Origin: Avena insularis
Taxonomy: Eukaryota; Streptophyta; Magnoliopsida; Poales; Poaceae
Direction: 5' to 3'
Assembly (NCBI GenBank): GCA_023614405.1
Contig: CM042689.1
Coordinates: 310,039,132 to 310,103,131 of the forward strand
DNA length: 64,000 nt
Below the pieces are notes generated by a model. The model ran no database searches. It saw only the letters and a program-made list of their open reading frames with translations, and was not told the DNA's origin. Made by a program: the position numbers and the translations under genes. The first letter of the stretch is position 1. Each line of letters opens with the position of its first letter. Positions 1-10,894 of the stretch are shown piece by piece.

Positions 1-1
1 T

Positions 2-2092
2 GAGGTGACTTGGGCTATCTTTGAAGATGGCTTTCGCACGGCTCATATCTCATCAGGAATAATGAGCCTGAAAAAGAAAGAGTTCCACAATCTGAAGCAG
101 CGCCACCGCATCGTGGCTGAATACATAGAAGAGTTTAACAATCTGGCGCGTTATGCACCGGACGAGGTTGACACAAATGCCAAAAGAAAGGAAAAATTTC
201 TGGAAGGCTTGAATGATGAGCTGAATCTGCAGCTGGCTGTGGCATATGTTCCCACTTATCAGTCGCTCTGTGACAAGGCGGCTATATTGGAGAACAAAAT
301 GAAGCAAGTCGAGAGTAGGAAAAGGAAACACTCCGACAAGCACAGCTCGGGATCGTCTCACAAACGATCTCACTATGATGACATTGGAAGCTCAGGATCC
401 CATAAGCATGGGAAATTTAACAAGCACCACAACCACAACCGTCATGACAACAAGCATCACCGCAGTCATGACAATGACAAATACAAGAACCACAAGAGTG
501 GACATAAGAGCCACCACAGTGGGAATGGTAGTGGAAGTGGAAGTTAGCCTGCTAAAAGGGACATTAGTCAGGTTGAGTGCTTCAAATGCAAGAAGATGGG
601 ACACTATGCAAATGAGTGCCCCGAAAAGAAAGCTGAAGGACCTGTCAAGCCCAATCCTTTCCAGAAAGGTCAAGTGAACCACATTAATGTGGAGGAGGTC
701 TATGAGGAACCTGACGCTGTTGCTGGTAAGTTCAGACTCAATTCCATTCCAGCATTTGTACTCTTTGATATTGGTGCATCTCATTCATTCATATCAAGAG
801 CATTTGTTGAAAGAAATGAACTACCGGTAGAAACTATTGGGTGTCCTATAAAAGTAAGTTCTCCTGGAGGAGAAATGATAGTGAATTCAGGATGCCATGA
901 CCTAGTCATAGAATTTGGGAAGTATAAGTTTCCCGTTAACTTGATAATATTAAACTCCCAAGGTTTGGATGTCATTCTGGGAATGGACTGGATGACTAAG
1001 TACAAAGGAGTGATAGATTGTGCCCGTCATACTGTCTCACTCACAACTCCGGATAATAAAAGGATCAGATTCAAGACCAGCTTTGGAGCAAAGAAGAGTA
1101 TGCTAAATTCTCTTAAGGGGGTTAGCATAGACAGTGTGCCAATTGTGTGTGAGTATCCGGATGTGTTTTCGGAAGAATTGCCAGGAATGCCACCGGATAG
1201 AGATGTGGAATTTCTGATAGATTTGGTACCAGGTGCTGGACCAATAGCAAAGAGACCGTACAAAATGTCAGTTGATGAACTAAAGGAGCTCAAGAAGCAA
1301 CTAGGAGAACAATTGCGGAAAGGATTTATTCAACCAAGTTCTTCATCTTGGGGAGCCCCAGTTTTGTTCGTGGACAAGAAGGATAGAAGCCAAAGGTTAT
1401 GCATAGATTACCGTTCACTCAACGAGGTAACTATCAAGAACAAATATCCTTTGCCTAGAATCAACGACTTATTTGATCAGCTAGAAGGAGCATGTGTGTT
1501 CTCGAAGATTGATCTCCGGTCAGGCTATTTTCAACTCAAAATAAGAGAGAAGGACATACCTAAAACAGCATTCACCACAAGGTATGGATTGTATGAGTAT
1601 ACCGTAATGCCTTTCGGCTTGACCAATGCTCCAGCATACTTCATGAATATGATGAACAAGGTGTTCATGGAATTCCTTGACAAGTTTGTTGTCGTTTTCA
1701 TCGATGACATCTTAGTATACTCTAAGAGCAAGGAAGAGCATGAAGGACATTTGCGTCTGATACTTGAGAAGTTGAGAGAGCATAAACTATATGCCAAATT
1801 TAGCAAGTGTGAGTTCTGGTTAGAAGAAGTTGGTTTTCTTGGTCATGTTATGACAAAGAATGGTGTAGCAGTTGATCCTGCTAAGGTTTCAGCTGTGACG
1901 GAATGGGAATCTCCTAAGAACGTGAAAGAGGTTCGCAGTTTCCTTGGCTTAGCAGGTTACTACAGAAGGTTCATTGAGAATTTCTCTAAGGTAGCTAAGC
2001 CCATGACTGAATTGTTAAAGAAAGACAAGAAGTTTGCTTGGTCTGAAGGTTGTGAAGTCAGCTTTCAAGAATTGAAGAAGAGACTTGTGTGA
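2..2092 (+). pseudogene. gag-pol: A1 gag (C-terminal part), protease and reverse transcriptase
   Basis: One reading frame carries the gag capsid end, a His-rich linker, a CCHC knuckle ([14 protein letters not shown]), protease and reverse transcriptase. A TAG at 545-547, where sister copy A3 has CAG, separates gag from the zinc knuckle. The protease active site reads D-I-G at 767-775 instead of D-T/S-G, probably inactivating. RT is well preserved: [17 protein letters not shown] and the catalytic FIDD at 1697-1708 are all present, followed by the thumb and connection region. The frame ends in TGA at 2090-2092 after KKRLV, where A2 reads on into the RNase H linker. Sister A3 stops at exactly the same place. 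The gag start is off the window. Confidence 0.88.
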
Positions 2093-2699
2093 CAAGACTA
2101 TATGTTCACCTGATTTGGAAAAGGATTTCCAAGTATATTGTGATGCGTCTCATCAAGGTTTGGGTGCCGTACTTATGCAAGACGGTAAGGTTGTAGCCTA
2201 TGCCTCGAGACAACTCAAAACTCATGAAGTAAACTATCCTACTCATGATTTAGAGTTAGCCTCCGTCGTCCATGCACTCAAAACATGGAGACATTACCTT
2301 TTGGGAAAGCGTTGTGAAGTGTTCACATATCACAAAAGTTTGAAGTATATCTTCACCCAAAAGGAAATCAATATGATACAAAGAAGATGGTTAGAGCTTA
2401 TCAAAGATTATGACTTAAGTTTGCAATACCACCCCGGTAAAGAAAATGTTGTAGCAGATGCTCTAAGTCGTAAGGTGTTTGTGAATGGCCTTACCAAAGG
2501 AGAATTGCCAGACGATTTGTGTACTCAATTCAAAGAACTCAGATTGGAGATTGTGCCTGAAGGACATCTCATGTCTTTAGATGTCCAACCCACTTTGTTG
2601 GACAAGATTCGAGAAGCTCAAAAGACTGATAAAGAAATTGAAGAGATTAAGGAAAGGATTAGCTAGGGGAAAGCTAAAAACTTCCATGTAGACAAATAA
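2085..2699 (+). pseudogene. pol: A1 RNase H
   Basis: Gypsy-type RNase H in the frame after the frameshift at about 2087. YCDASH and DLELA, carrying the first catalytic Asp and the Glu, are present. The conserved T-D-H-K-S-L motif reads T-Y-H-K-S-L (about 2329), so a conserved acidic residue is lost. The ORF closes at TAG 2664-2666, and a second stop, TAA 2697-2699, lies in the linker to integrase. In A2 both positions are sense codons. It follows the RT and precedes the integrase, as in other family members. Non-functional. Confidence 0.82.
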
Positions 2700-3608
2700 G
2701 GTACTTTATGGCACGGGAAACGTATTTGCGTTCCGCAAGATCCGGAGATGCGGAAACTGATTCTGCAAGAAGCCCACAACTCTCCGTATTCTATTCACCC
2801 GGGAAACACTAAAATGTACAGGGACATGAAGGAAAGATTTTGGTGGAACAATCTCAAAAGGGACATCGCCGAACATATTGCCTTGTGTGATGTGTGTAGT
2901 AGAGTAAAAGCGGAGCATCAGAAACCAGCGGGTTTACTTCAACCACTACCTATTCCTGATTGGAAATGGGACAAAATTGGTATGGATTTCATTACCGGAT
3001 TACCAAGGACCAGATCAGGATATGATTCCATATGGGTAGTAGTGGATCGCCTAACTAAAGTGGCTCATTTTATACCCGTGAAGACAACCTATACAAGTGC
3101 CAAGTTAGCCAAAATCTACATGAGTAGAATTGTATGTCTTCATGGTGTGCCTAAGAGTATTGTGTCTGATAGGGGAACCCAATTCACTTCCCATTTTTGG
3201 AGACAGCTACATGAGTCATTGGGAACGAGGTTGGAATTCAGTACTGCTTTTCATCCTCAAACCGATGGACAAACAGAAAGGACTAATCAAATTCTGGAAG
3301 ACATGTTGAGGGCATGTGCCCTAGATTATGGAGCAAGTTGGGACGAAAGTCTGCCTTACGCAGAATTTTCTTATAACAACAGCTATCAAGCCAGCATTGA
3401 GATGGCACCGTTTGAGTTTCTCTACGGAAGAAAATGTACCACCCCATTATTATGGAATGGTGTGGGAGAAAGAAGTTTATTCGGGCCAGATCTTATCAAA
3501 GAAGCCGAAGAGAAGGTCAAATTGGTTAAGGACAGGTTGAAGATAACACAGTCCCGACAGAAAAGCTACGCCGATCCTAAGCGTAGAGAAGTCACCCTCT
3601 GTTGGTGA
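2700..3608 (+). pseudogene. pol: A1 integrase, zinc-binding and catalytic core
   Basis: Retroviral-type integrase that would insert the cDNA into the chromosome. The N-terminal HHCC zinc domain is recognisable (SIHPGNTKM, then CDVCSRVK). The DDE core shows GMDFITG, VSDRGTQF and DGQTERTNQ, so all three acidic residues are kept. The frame is lost near 3597: one base fewer than in A3 gives an early TGA at 3606-3608. Downstream sequence continues in another frame at 3609-4068. Confidence 0.87.
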
Positions 3609-4068
3609 TAGAGCCTATCTTAGAGTATCACCACTCCGTGGAGTGAAAAGATTCGGAGTCAAAGGAAAGTTGGCACCAAGATATGTTGGGCCATTCAAGA
3701 TTCTGAGTCGCAAAGGAGAAGTTGCTTATGAAATTGAACTGCCAGCATCTCTGTCAGCAGTCCATAATGTGTTTCATGTGAGTCAGCTTAAGAAATGTCA
3801 CCCAGAAATGGAAGAAACTTCTTTGAAGGATACCATACCTTTGGAAGAAGTTCAACTAGAAAGTGATCTCACTTATGAAGAAAAGCCTATTAAGATTCTT
3901 GAGACTGCAGAAAGAGTCACAAGGACAAAGACTATCAAGTTTTGCAAAGTGCAATGGAATCATCATTCCGAAGAGGAAGCAACATGGGAAAGAGAAGATG
4001 ATCTTCGGAAAGACCACCCTCACCTATTTGCTAGCCAATCCGAATCTCGAGGGCGAGATTCACCTTAA
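3609..4068 (+). pseudogene. pol: A1 integrase C-terminus with chromodomain
   Basis: This part carries the GPF motif (RYVGPFKIL), the [10 protein letters not shown] segment and a C-terminal chromodomain: aromatic and acidic residues in [16 protein letters not shown] followed by a short helix. In chromoviruses this domain tethers integrase to heterochromatin marks and biases insertion. It is in frame with itself but out of frame with the core upstream. The stop codon, TAA 4066-4068, overlaps the polypurine tract, as in A2 and A3. Confidence 0.85.
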
Positions 4069-4078
4069 GGGGGTTAGA
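4067..4078 (+). promoter_or_regulatory. A1 polypurine tract
   Basis: AAGGGGGTTAGA lies two bases before the 3' LTR start TGTAACATCC. It primes plus-strand DNA synthesis. The same string is present next to the 3' LTRs of A2 and A3. Confidence 0.8.
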
Positions 4079-4080
4079 TT

Positions 4081-7000
4081 TGTAACATCCCTAAAATCAT
4101 AATTTCAAAGTTTGCATATCATTCATGCATGCATATAGATTTGAGATCAATTTCAAACTCATTTCAGAAAAATAGAAGCACATAGTGCTATGATTTTATG
4201 TGAACAAACTCAAATCAAATGGCCATCCCCATTTGAGAGTTTGAATGATTTTTAAACCTAGCTTGTTTGTCTTCCTTATAGAAAGGATTGAGTGTGGTTT
4301 GAACCAAGTTTTACAAATTGGAAATGATTTCAAAAACCATTTCTCAAATTTTGCAAACCAAGTACCAAGTCTCTGATATTTTGTTCTCCAAGCTTGACCA
4401 AGCCCTTGCAAAGCAACCACATGATTTTATGCCTATATTTGAGACTACTGCTCACTACAAAAATCCCAAGAAGATTTGAATTCAAATGAAACTTGAATTC
4501 ATTTGAAAATCACTTCAGAAAATCGAAACAGAAAAAGAAAAGGAGTAAACAAAAGAAAAGGGCCAGGCGCCACCAATCTGGCCCAGCATCAGAACAGGCC
4601 CAGCTAGCCCACCTGGGCCGTTCCTCTCCCTCTCGCACGCTGAAGCCTCACCACAGCCGACAACCAGACCCCACCTCCTTTCACGCTTTGGCGACGAGCG
4701 GGCCTCTCCACGCCGCCCGTCTTCCCAGATTCACACGAACTCCGCCGCTGCCCGTTGCTGCACTGATTTCGCGAGGTTAAATTGCATTGATGCAGCAAGC
4801 ATTTCCTGTCGAGCCTCTGGCTATAAAATCCCCACACTCTCGCAAACATTTCCCCTCAAACAATTTCTCCTCCACGCCACCAGGCTGCCCACAACTCGCA
4901 CGACACCGCCGCTGTTCCGACGACTGCGCCGACGAATTCCGGTGAGCTCCGTGTTCCCCTCTGTCTCTAGCTCATGCTATCAAGTTTAGCAAGTCCTTGC
5001 GCACCTACTGACACTCCCCGTTTTCCCTCGCATGATCCGTAGCTCCAGCAACGTCGATGACTGGCCGCCACCATTCTCTGCACGAACTCCGGCGACCTCC
5101 CTCCGTAAGTAGCCACCGCCCCTTGCCCTCTGACTGATACGCCTAGAATCCCCATCATCTTGCGCATCTGACAGTACCCCTATTTTGGCTTAGCGCGACG
5201 AGGAACCTCGCCAACATCGACGACTGACCGTGCCCGACGCATTCGCAAACTCCGACGAGGAATCTCCGACGGCCCCGTGCGCCCCTTCCCAAGCCATCGC
5301 CACCTTGAGCATCAGCAGACTCCTGTGGTTCCGGTAAGCATCTCCTCTCTTCCCCGGGCGACCTAGAACACCAGCACCGCCGCTGACTGATGCGTCGCCG
5401 CCAGCCGCCGCCGCTAGCGCCGCTCGAGTTTGGTCGTTTGATCCAGAGCCGTCAGATCTGGATCCAACGCGTAGATTTAGATCACTTAGCGAATCGTTTT
5501 TGGTAGATCTAGGCCGTGTGTTTTAAATAGATCCTACGGCTCCTGAGCGTGATCCGGAGCGAACCGGTACGCACCAATAGAAACATGACGCGTGGCTAGA
5601 GTTTAAATCAAAAACAGATTTCAAATCAGATTTAGATCCAAATTTCAAATGGCTATAACTTTTGATTCCCACGTTAGATTTTTGCAAACTTTATACCGTT
5701 GGAATCAGGGAGTGTTTAACAAAAAGTTTCTGTTAAAATGACTTTTTATGCAGAAACTTGTTTAGGACCATTTTGAGTATAGAATTTGTTTAGTAAATTG
5801 TTTTGGTGCTAAATAAGTTTAGTTAGCAAGTTTTTGACTTGGTTATGTTTCTGTATCATGCACTTTCTTGGTGGAGTTTTCAAAAACCATCACTTAGCAT
5901 TTTCTTGCATGCATGCATTCATATTTTTGTTTGTATATGAATTGTGTGTAATTTTGTGCTACAAATTTTTGTGTAGATTTTGCTAGTGACTGTGATTGTG
6001 AAGAGTGCTACTCTCCCCACTACCAAGGCAAGTGGTACTTCATGAATATTTCCATTCCTATATTTTGTACAAGCATTAGAATTATTTTGCTAAGTCTTGC
6101 ATGTTACTTTTTGCCAAATGCTATGTTGGGAAATCCTAAGTAGTTGTAGAATTGTAGAATTGCTAGGAAATTTCCTAAGTTAAGTTACTTTGCCATGCTT
6201 AGCCTAGCTAGTAGCAAACAAGGGATGGTGAAGTATATACATGCTATGATGAAAATATTTCTAAGTCTTTTGGACTTATGTTTTTCTTAATAAAACAACT
6301 AAGTCAATGAACCTCCTGGGTGGAATGGGACTTGAATGGTGGTTTTTGGTTGAGTGGTTACACAAGGCCCATGGACATGGTTTACCTTGTGTATCACACT
6401 TGTGGTATGCCACCCAGGCACAAAGGGATTTGGAGGCCAAGTGTTGAGAAGCTTATAGTGCAACCACTTGGCAATATGGGCTCTGCCTTGATAACATAGG
6501 TTGCTAGAACTTAGCCATTTGGACAGTTGGTGGTAGTGGGATGATAGGTTGGAACGCGTCCATTTGGCTAAGGGAAGGCTTCTGAAAGGTCCTGTCTTGG
6601 GAAACCAAGTCTGGTGGGGAAAGTGCACGACCTCTGCAGATGGAAAATCTAAGTACTTAGCCAAGTCCATGGCAATGGACAACTTGAGAATCAAGACATG
6701 GAAGCTATCAACAATCTCATCACTCCAACTTCTAAGTAAAATTTGTGGGTGAACAAGGGTGAAGGACCCCAATGTCTATTGATGGTTTCTTGGGAAAGTT
6801 TTTGACAAACAAAAACTTAGAGTTTTCAACTAATAGGAAAAACCTATTTTGAGCAAAGCAAGCCCAGCTACACTTAGCCAAAATGCATATAGTAATATAG
6901 TCCACTTAAAATTTACTAAGGTATCACTTGCCAATACTATTCCAAAGTATTGACCCACTGTGGCTGTAACTTGTGATGTTGCAGGATACTCCGATGATGA

Positions 7001-7262
7001 TTAGGTGTCATGAGTCTACACTCAACATGCTTGCCTGTGGCACATGAAGATGAATACTTATGTTTATTTACTTATTCCAAAAACTCTTGTATTAGGCCTG
7101 TGGCCCTGAGTTGTAAAAGACTATGTTTTATCTCTGGAATGGATGTAATAAATGACCTTTGTATCTGTGTACTTCATCTTAAACTGTGGATGCTAGCAAT
7201 GATCCAGGGACTAGCATTGCAATCACAGGGATCCTTTTTCTTTACAAAGGAGGGATCTTACA
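4081..7262 (+). repeat. A1 3' LTR (3182 bp)
   Basis: Starts TGTAACATCC after the polypurine tract and ends AGGGATCTTACA. It matches the LTRs of A2 (20170-23352) and A3 (45319-48535, 54879-58064) along its length. Layout: AT-rich U3 to about 4500; a cluster of GGCCCA/TGGGCC motifs near 4575-4620; a GC-rich core with a TATA box near 4822; then about 2.4 kb of R/U5, in which 5640-5710 is a block shared with family B LTRs. ORFs inside it are not conserved between copies and I do not call them genes. Confidence 0.9.
4821..4828 (+). promoter_or_regulatory. TATA box of the A1 LTR
   Basis: CTATAAAA lies about 740 bp into the LTR, just before a C-rich leader (TTTCCCCTCAAAC). At the equivalent place A3 has a weaker CTACTTAAAC (46074-46083). 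This would be the RNA polymerase II core promoter of the element. Confidence 0.5.
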
Positions 7263-7265
7263 CAA

Positions 7266-7500
7266 GCGCCGAGGTTTAATACATGAATTAATCTTAAAAA
7301 TAATACGGGGCAGTCCCCGAGCCACTGCTCAGGGTGTAGGGGTTTAATATATAATCCAATCTTAAAAACAATCTGGTGCAGTCCCCGAGCCACTGCTCGA
7401 GGTGCCGAGGTTTAATACATAACATGAAATTTAAAACAACATATGGCAGTCCCGGAGTCACTGCTCTAGACGCCGAGGTTCAATACATAGTTGGTGCTCC
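7266..7500 (-). repeat. Tandem repeat in the Tat 3' UTR (about 68-bp period)
   Basis: Four imperfect units begin near 7267, 7336, 7403 and 7471, each with a form of CGCCGAGGTTTAATACAT, with GCAGTCCCCGAGCCACTGCTC between them. They lie between the pol stop and the insertion point of A1. Variable tandem repeats at this position are known in Tat and Ogre elements. Confidence 0.8.
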
Positions 7501-7539
7501 ATCCTGAGACATTACTTTACAATGTGTCATAGATGACTG

Positions 7540-8489
7540 CTACGAGTAAAATGGACGAAGTAAAGCTACGTTCCATGGTATTTTCGATTCTTCGCCGGCT
7601 TTGTCTGCCCTGTTCTTTCCTGGTGATTGAGCATCGATTAGGTAATAGGCATCATTGTGCAATGCTTTGCTCACGATGAATGGTCCTTCCCATGGAGGCG
7701 ACAACTTGTGCATGCCGGCTGTGCGTTGCACCAGTCGGAGAACCAAATCTCCTTCTTTGAACACTCTTGGATTCACCTTCTTGCTGTGATATCATCGCAA
7801 GTTCTGCTGATAAATAGCTGATCTTGATAGCGCCAGCTCTCTGGCTTCTTCTAGCAGATCGACCGTATCTTGCCGAGCTACCTCATTTACCTCTGAGGTT
7901 GTATATTGGGTAACCCTTGGCGAGTCATGTACTATGTCGGCTGGAAGCACGGCTTCTACCCCATATACTAGAAAAATGGTGTATAACCTGTTGATCTGTT
8001 TGGGGTAGTCCTGAGGCTCCATAGTAATGCTGGTAGTTCCTCAATACAACATCCTGCCGACCTTTGCAGCGGTTTGACGAGTCGTGGTTTTATTCCGGAC
8101 AATACTAGTCCATTAGATCTTTCCACTTGCCCATTGGATGCTGGGTGAGCCATAGAGGCGACATCTAACCTTATGTGCTTTTCTTGGAAAAATCTAGCGA
8201 AAGCTCCTTCTGCAAAGTTTGTGCCGTTGTCCGTAATAACGCTGTGTGGGTATCCATATCTTAAGATAATATCTTTGAGGAATTTCACTGCTGTGGGCCC
8301 ATCACATTTTTTTATTGGTTTCACTTCAATCCATTTTGTGAATTTGTCCACCATGACCAATATGTGGGTCATCCCACCTCGGGCCGTCTTAAATGGTCCC
8401 ACCATATCTAAGCACCATACAGAAAATGGCCAGGTAATTGGTATCGATTTTAGCTCGGATGATGGCATGTGTATCTTGGTTGCATATCT
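7540..8489 (-). pseudogene. pol: Tat integrase core and C-terminus
   Basis: The DDE core is clear: LDMVGPF, VITDNGTNF and NGQVERSN carry the three acidic residues. A frameshift near 7975-8020 separates the core from the LVYGVEAVLP segment. A TGA just above 7776 (CGA in the expected sequence) separates that from the end, which has the FKEGDLVLR and PWEGPF motifs. Stop TAG 8490-8492 cuts it from the HHCC zinc domain upstream. No chromodomain follows, as expected for Tat. Confidence 0.85.
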
Positions 8490-9350
8490 CTAGCAACCAT
8501 TACATTTTTTGACCAGTTCTTTGGCTTCTTTCAACGCTGTTGGCCAATAAAACCCATGCCTAAATGCTTTGGCCACTAAGGCTCGGGATGAGGCATGATG
8601 TCCACATTCTCCTTGATGTATATCTAGGAGGATCTCCTGGCCTTCTGCCGAGCTCACACATCTTTGCAATACACTTGTGACACTCCTTTTGTACAACTCA
8701 TTGTTTATGATTGTATAAGCTTTAGCTCTTCTCACTGTCTGTCTTGCTAATACCTTGTTATTCGGCAAAATCGCATCTCTAAGGAAAGAAAATATGGGTT
8801 GCGCCCATATAGGTGTGATTTTCTCTGGTGTAGTCTCACTATATATTTCCATGTTTTCTGCCGACATAACGACCTCGGATTTCTCCATACTCATGCTTGC
8901 ATCAGCTGTCTTTATTTTTGGGAATTCCGGGTTATATTGCTTGTCAATTTCCATCGGCACATTATCTTCTCCTGATTTTGCCGGAATAAAGATAGATTCG
9001 GACTCTAGTGACGGTGTTATTGATGGCTTCCTTAGGTGCTCTAGGGCGATACCTGGGGGAATTGACTGCCTAGTTGATCCTAGTTTTGACAACGTGTCTG
9101 CGGCGTCGTTTTCTGCCCGAGGTATATGGTGAAATTCACATCCTTCGAAGTATCCACTGATTTTTTGCACATGAAATCTATACGAAGCCATATTATCATC
9201 CAACGCATCCCAATTGCCTGAGACTTGCTGTACTACTAGATCTGAATCTCCATAGCATAAGATTCGGCGTATGCCAATCTCTTTTGCCACCTTCAATCCA
9301 TGGACAAGTGCTTCATATTCGGCTACATTGTTTGACGCGGCAAAATGTAT
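8490..9350 (-). pseudogene. pol: Tat second (archaeal-type) RNase H and integrase zinc finger
   Basis: This segment has the later part of an archaeal-type RNase H (YGDSDLVVQQVSG, then RAENDAADTLSKLG), a linker of about 100 residues, and an HHCC integrase zinc finger (HQGECGHHASSR to KKCNGC). The first RNase H motif (HFDGSK) is in the previous open segment. The two are split by TAG 9351-9353 and are otherwise in the same frame. A second RNase H after the gypsy RNase H is the hallmark of the Tat clade. Confidence 0.85.
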
Positions 9351-10292
9351 CTATGGCACATATCTCAGCTGATCTCTTTTTGGCGAGGTTAACACTATTC
9401 CTGCTCCCAAACGATTTCTCAGTTTGGAACCGTCAAAGTGCATCGTCCAATAGTTCGGATCTGGTAATGGTGGCTCATATTGCACCTCGGCCCAATCTAC
9501 GAAGAAGTCGACCACAGCCTGAGATTTGATTGCATCTCTCCTATCGAATTGCGGAGCATAAGGTGATAATTCAATTGCCCATTTTGCTATTCGGCCACTT
9601 GCATCTTTGTTGTTCAATATGTCGGCTATGGGTGCTTCACAAATCACTTTGATGGGGTGCTCTTCGAAGTAGTGTTTAAGTTTCTTTGCCGACATGTACA
9701 CTCCATAAGCCATCTTCTGATAATGTGGGTAATTTTGTTTTGAGGTGGATAGTACCTCGCTTAGGTAATACACCGGCCTTTGTACTGATTTATCATTTTC
9801 AACTCGTTCAACCACGATCACAGCGCTCACTACTCTGTTGGTGGCCGCTATGTAGAGTAACATGGGCTCTTTCGATAATGGAGAAGCTAAGACGGGCGCT
9901 GTTACCAACATATTTTTTAATTCATGAAATGCACTGTCTGCTTGTGGAGTCCATATGAACTTATCCGATTTTTTCATCAGCTGGTAAAGTGGTAGTGCTT
10001 TCTCCCCCAGCCGACATACAAATCGGCTGAGTGAGGCTAAACAACCTGTGAACTTTTGTACATCATTTAGACATCTTGGCAACTCCATCCTTTCTACTAC
10101 CTTTATCTTAGTTGGGTTGGCCTCTATACCTCGGCTAGATACGAGAAAACCGAGCAATTTTCCTGCTGGCACGCCAAATGTGCATTTTTCCGGGTTGAGC
10201 TTCATTCGGAATCTTCTCAGGTTCGCGAAAGTCTGCCGTATATCATCCAGTAGCGTTTTGCTTTCTTTGGTCTTGATAACCACATCATCCAC
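9351..10292 (-). pseudogene. pol: Tat RT (palm end and thumb) and first RNase H
   Basis: Begins at the RT catalytic DD (VDDVVIKTK), then thumb and connection (FLVSSRGIEANP, FTGCLASLSRF), the gypsy RNase H region (LYIAATNRVVSAV, YPHYQKMAYGV) and the start of the archaeal RNase H (MHFDGSKL). It is one base out of frame with the RT fingers upstream because a run of A in the codons before the catalytic box is one base short (near 10305). The catalytic box itself is intact in this frame. Confidence 0.87.
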
Positions 10293-10894
10293 ATATACTT
10301 GTACATTTTTCCTATCTGGTCATGTAGACATTTTTGCATGCATCCCTGATACGTCGCTCCTGCGTTGCACAGGCCGAATGGCATTGTGCGATAGCAATAA
10401 GCCCCGTACGGGGTAATAAACACAATCTTTATTTGATCGGACGGATTTAACGGTATCTGGTGAAAACCAGAATACGCATCTACAAATGATAATAGTTCAC
10501 AACCAGCGGTCGAATCAATGACTTGGTCTATTCTAGGTAAAGGAAAAGGATCTTTTGGACACGCCTTGTTCAGGTTCGTGTAATCGATACACATTCGCCA
10601 TACAATGGCTACATTTGGATCATCCTTCTTCTTTTCTACTAGCACCGGGTTTGATAGCCAATCTGGATACAACACCTCCATGATGAATCCGGCCGCAAGG
10701 AGCCGAGCTATTTCATCCCCTATTATTTTTCTCCTGTCTTCGGCGAAGCGCCGGATAGGTTGCTTCACCGGCCTTGCTCCTGGCCTTACATTTAGAGAGT
10801 GCTCAGCCAACTCCCTCGGCACACCTTGCAGATCCTGAGTTGACCATGCAAAGATATCCCGATTCTCACGGAGGAAGTTGGTGAGCTCGCTTTC
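10217..10894 (-). pseudogene. pol: Tat RT N-terminal half
   Basis: Fingers and palm of reverse transcriptase: GFIMEVLYPDWLSNPVLV, WRMCIDYTNLNKACPKDPFPLPRID, VDAYSGFHQI and MPFGLCNAGATYQ. The frame opens after TAG 10895-10897 and runs past the YVDD box in the wrong frame to 10217. The sequence upstream of that TAG is in the same frame and is the protease-RT linker. Confidence 0.86.

Larger units (their letters stand above)
1..7262 (+). mobile_element. Chromovirus copy A1 (Ty3/gypsy, Tekay-like), 3' part
   Basis: This is the 3' part of a Ty3/gypsy retrotransposon; its 5' LTR and the start of gag lie left of the window. The domain order is gag, CCHC knuckle, protease, reverse transcriptase, RNase H, integrase, chromodomain, polypurine tract, 3' LTR. 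The integrase-terminal chromodomain marks a chromovirus, and long LTRs with an iMet primer site in sister copies fit the Tekay clade. The element ends CTTACA at 7262, directly against Tat-element 3' UTR repeats, so it inserted into that element. The right-hand target duplication would be caagc (7263-7267); its partner is outside the window. The coding region has two frameshifts and three stops, so this copy cannot make a full polyprotein. Confidence 0.9.

Noticed and set aside
3643..4068. Stand-alone chromodomain gene
   Set aside because: It directly follows the integrase core and is bounded by the polypurine tract and LTR, so it is the pol C-terminus.
7266..7500. CRISPR-like array
   Set aside because: Imperfect adjacent units without unique spacers, in a plant retroelement 3' UTR.
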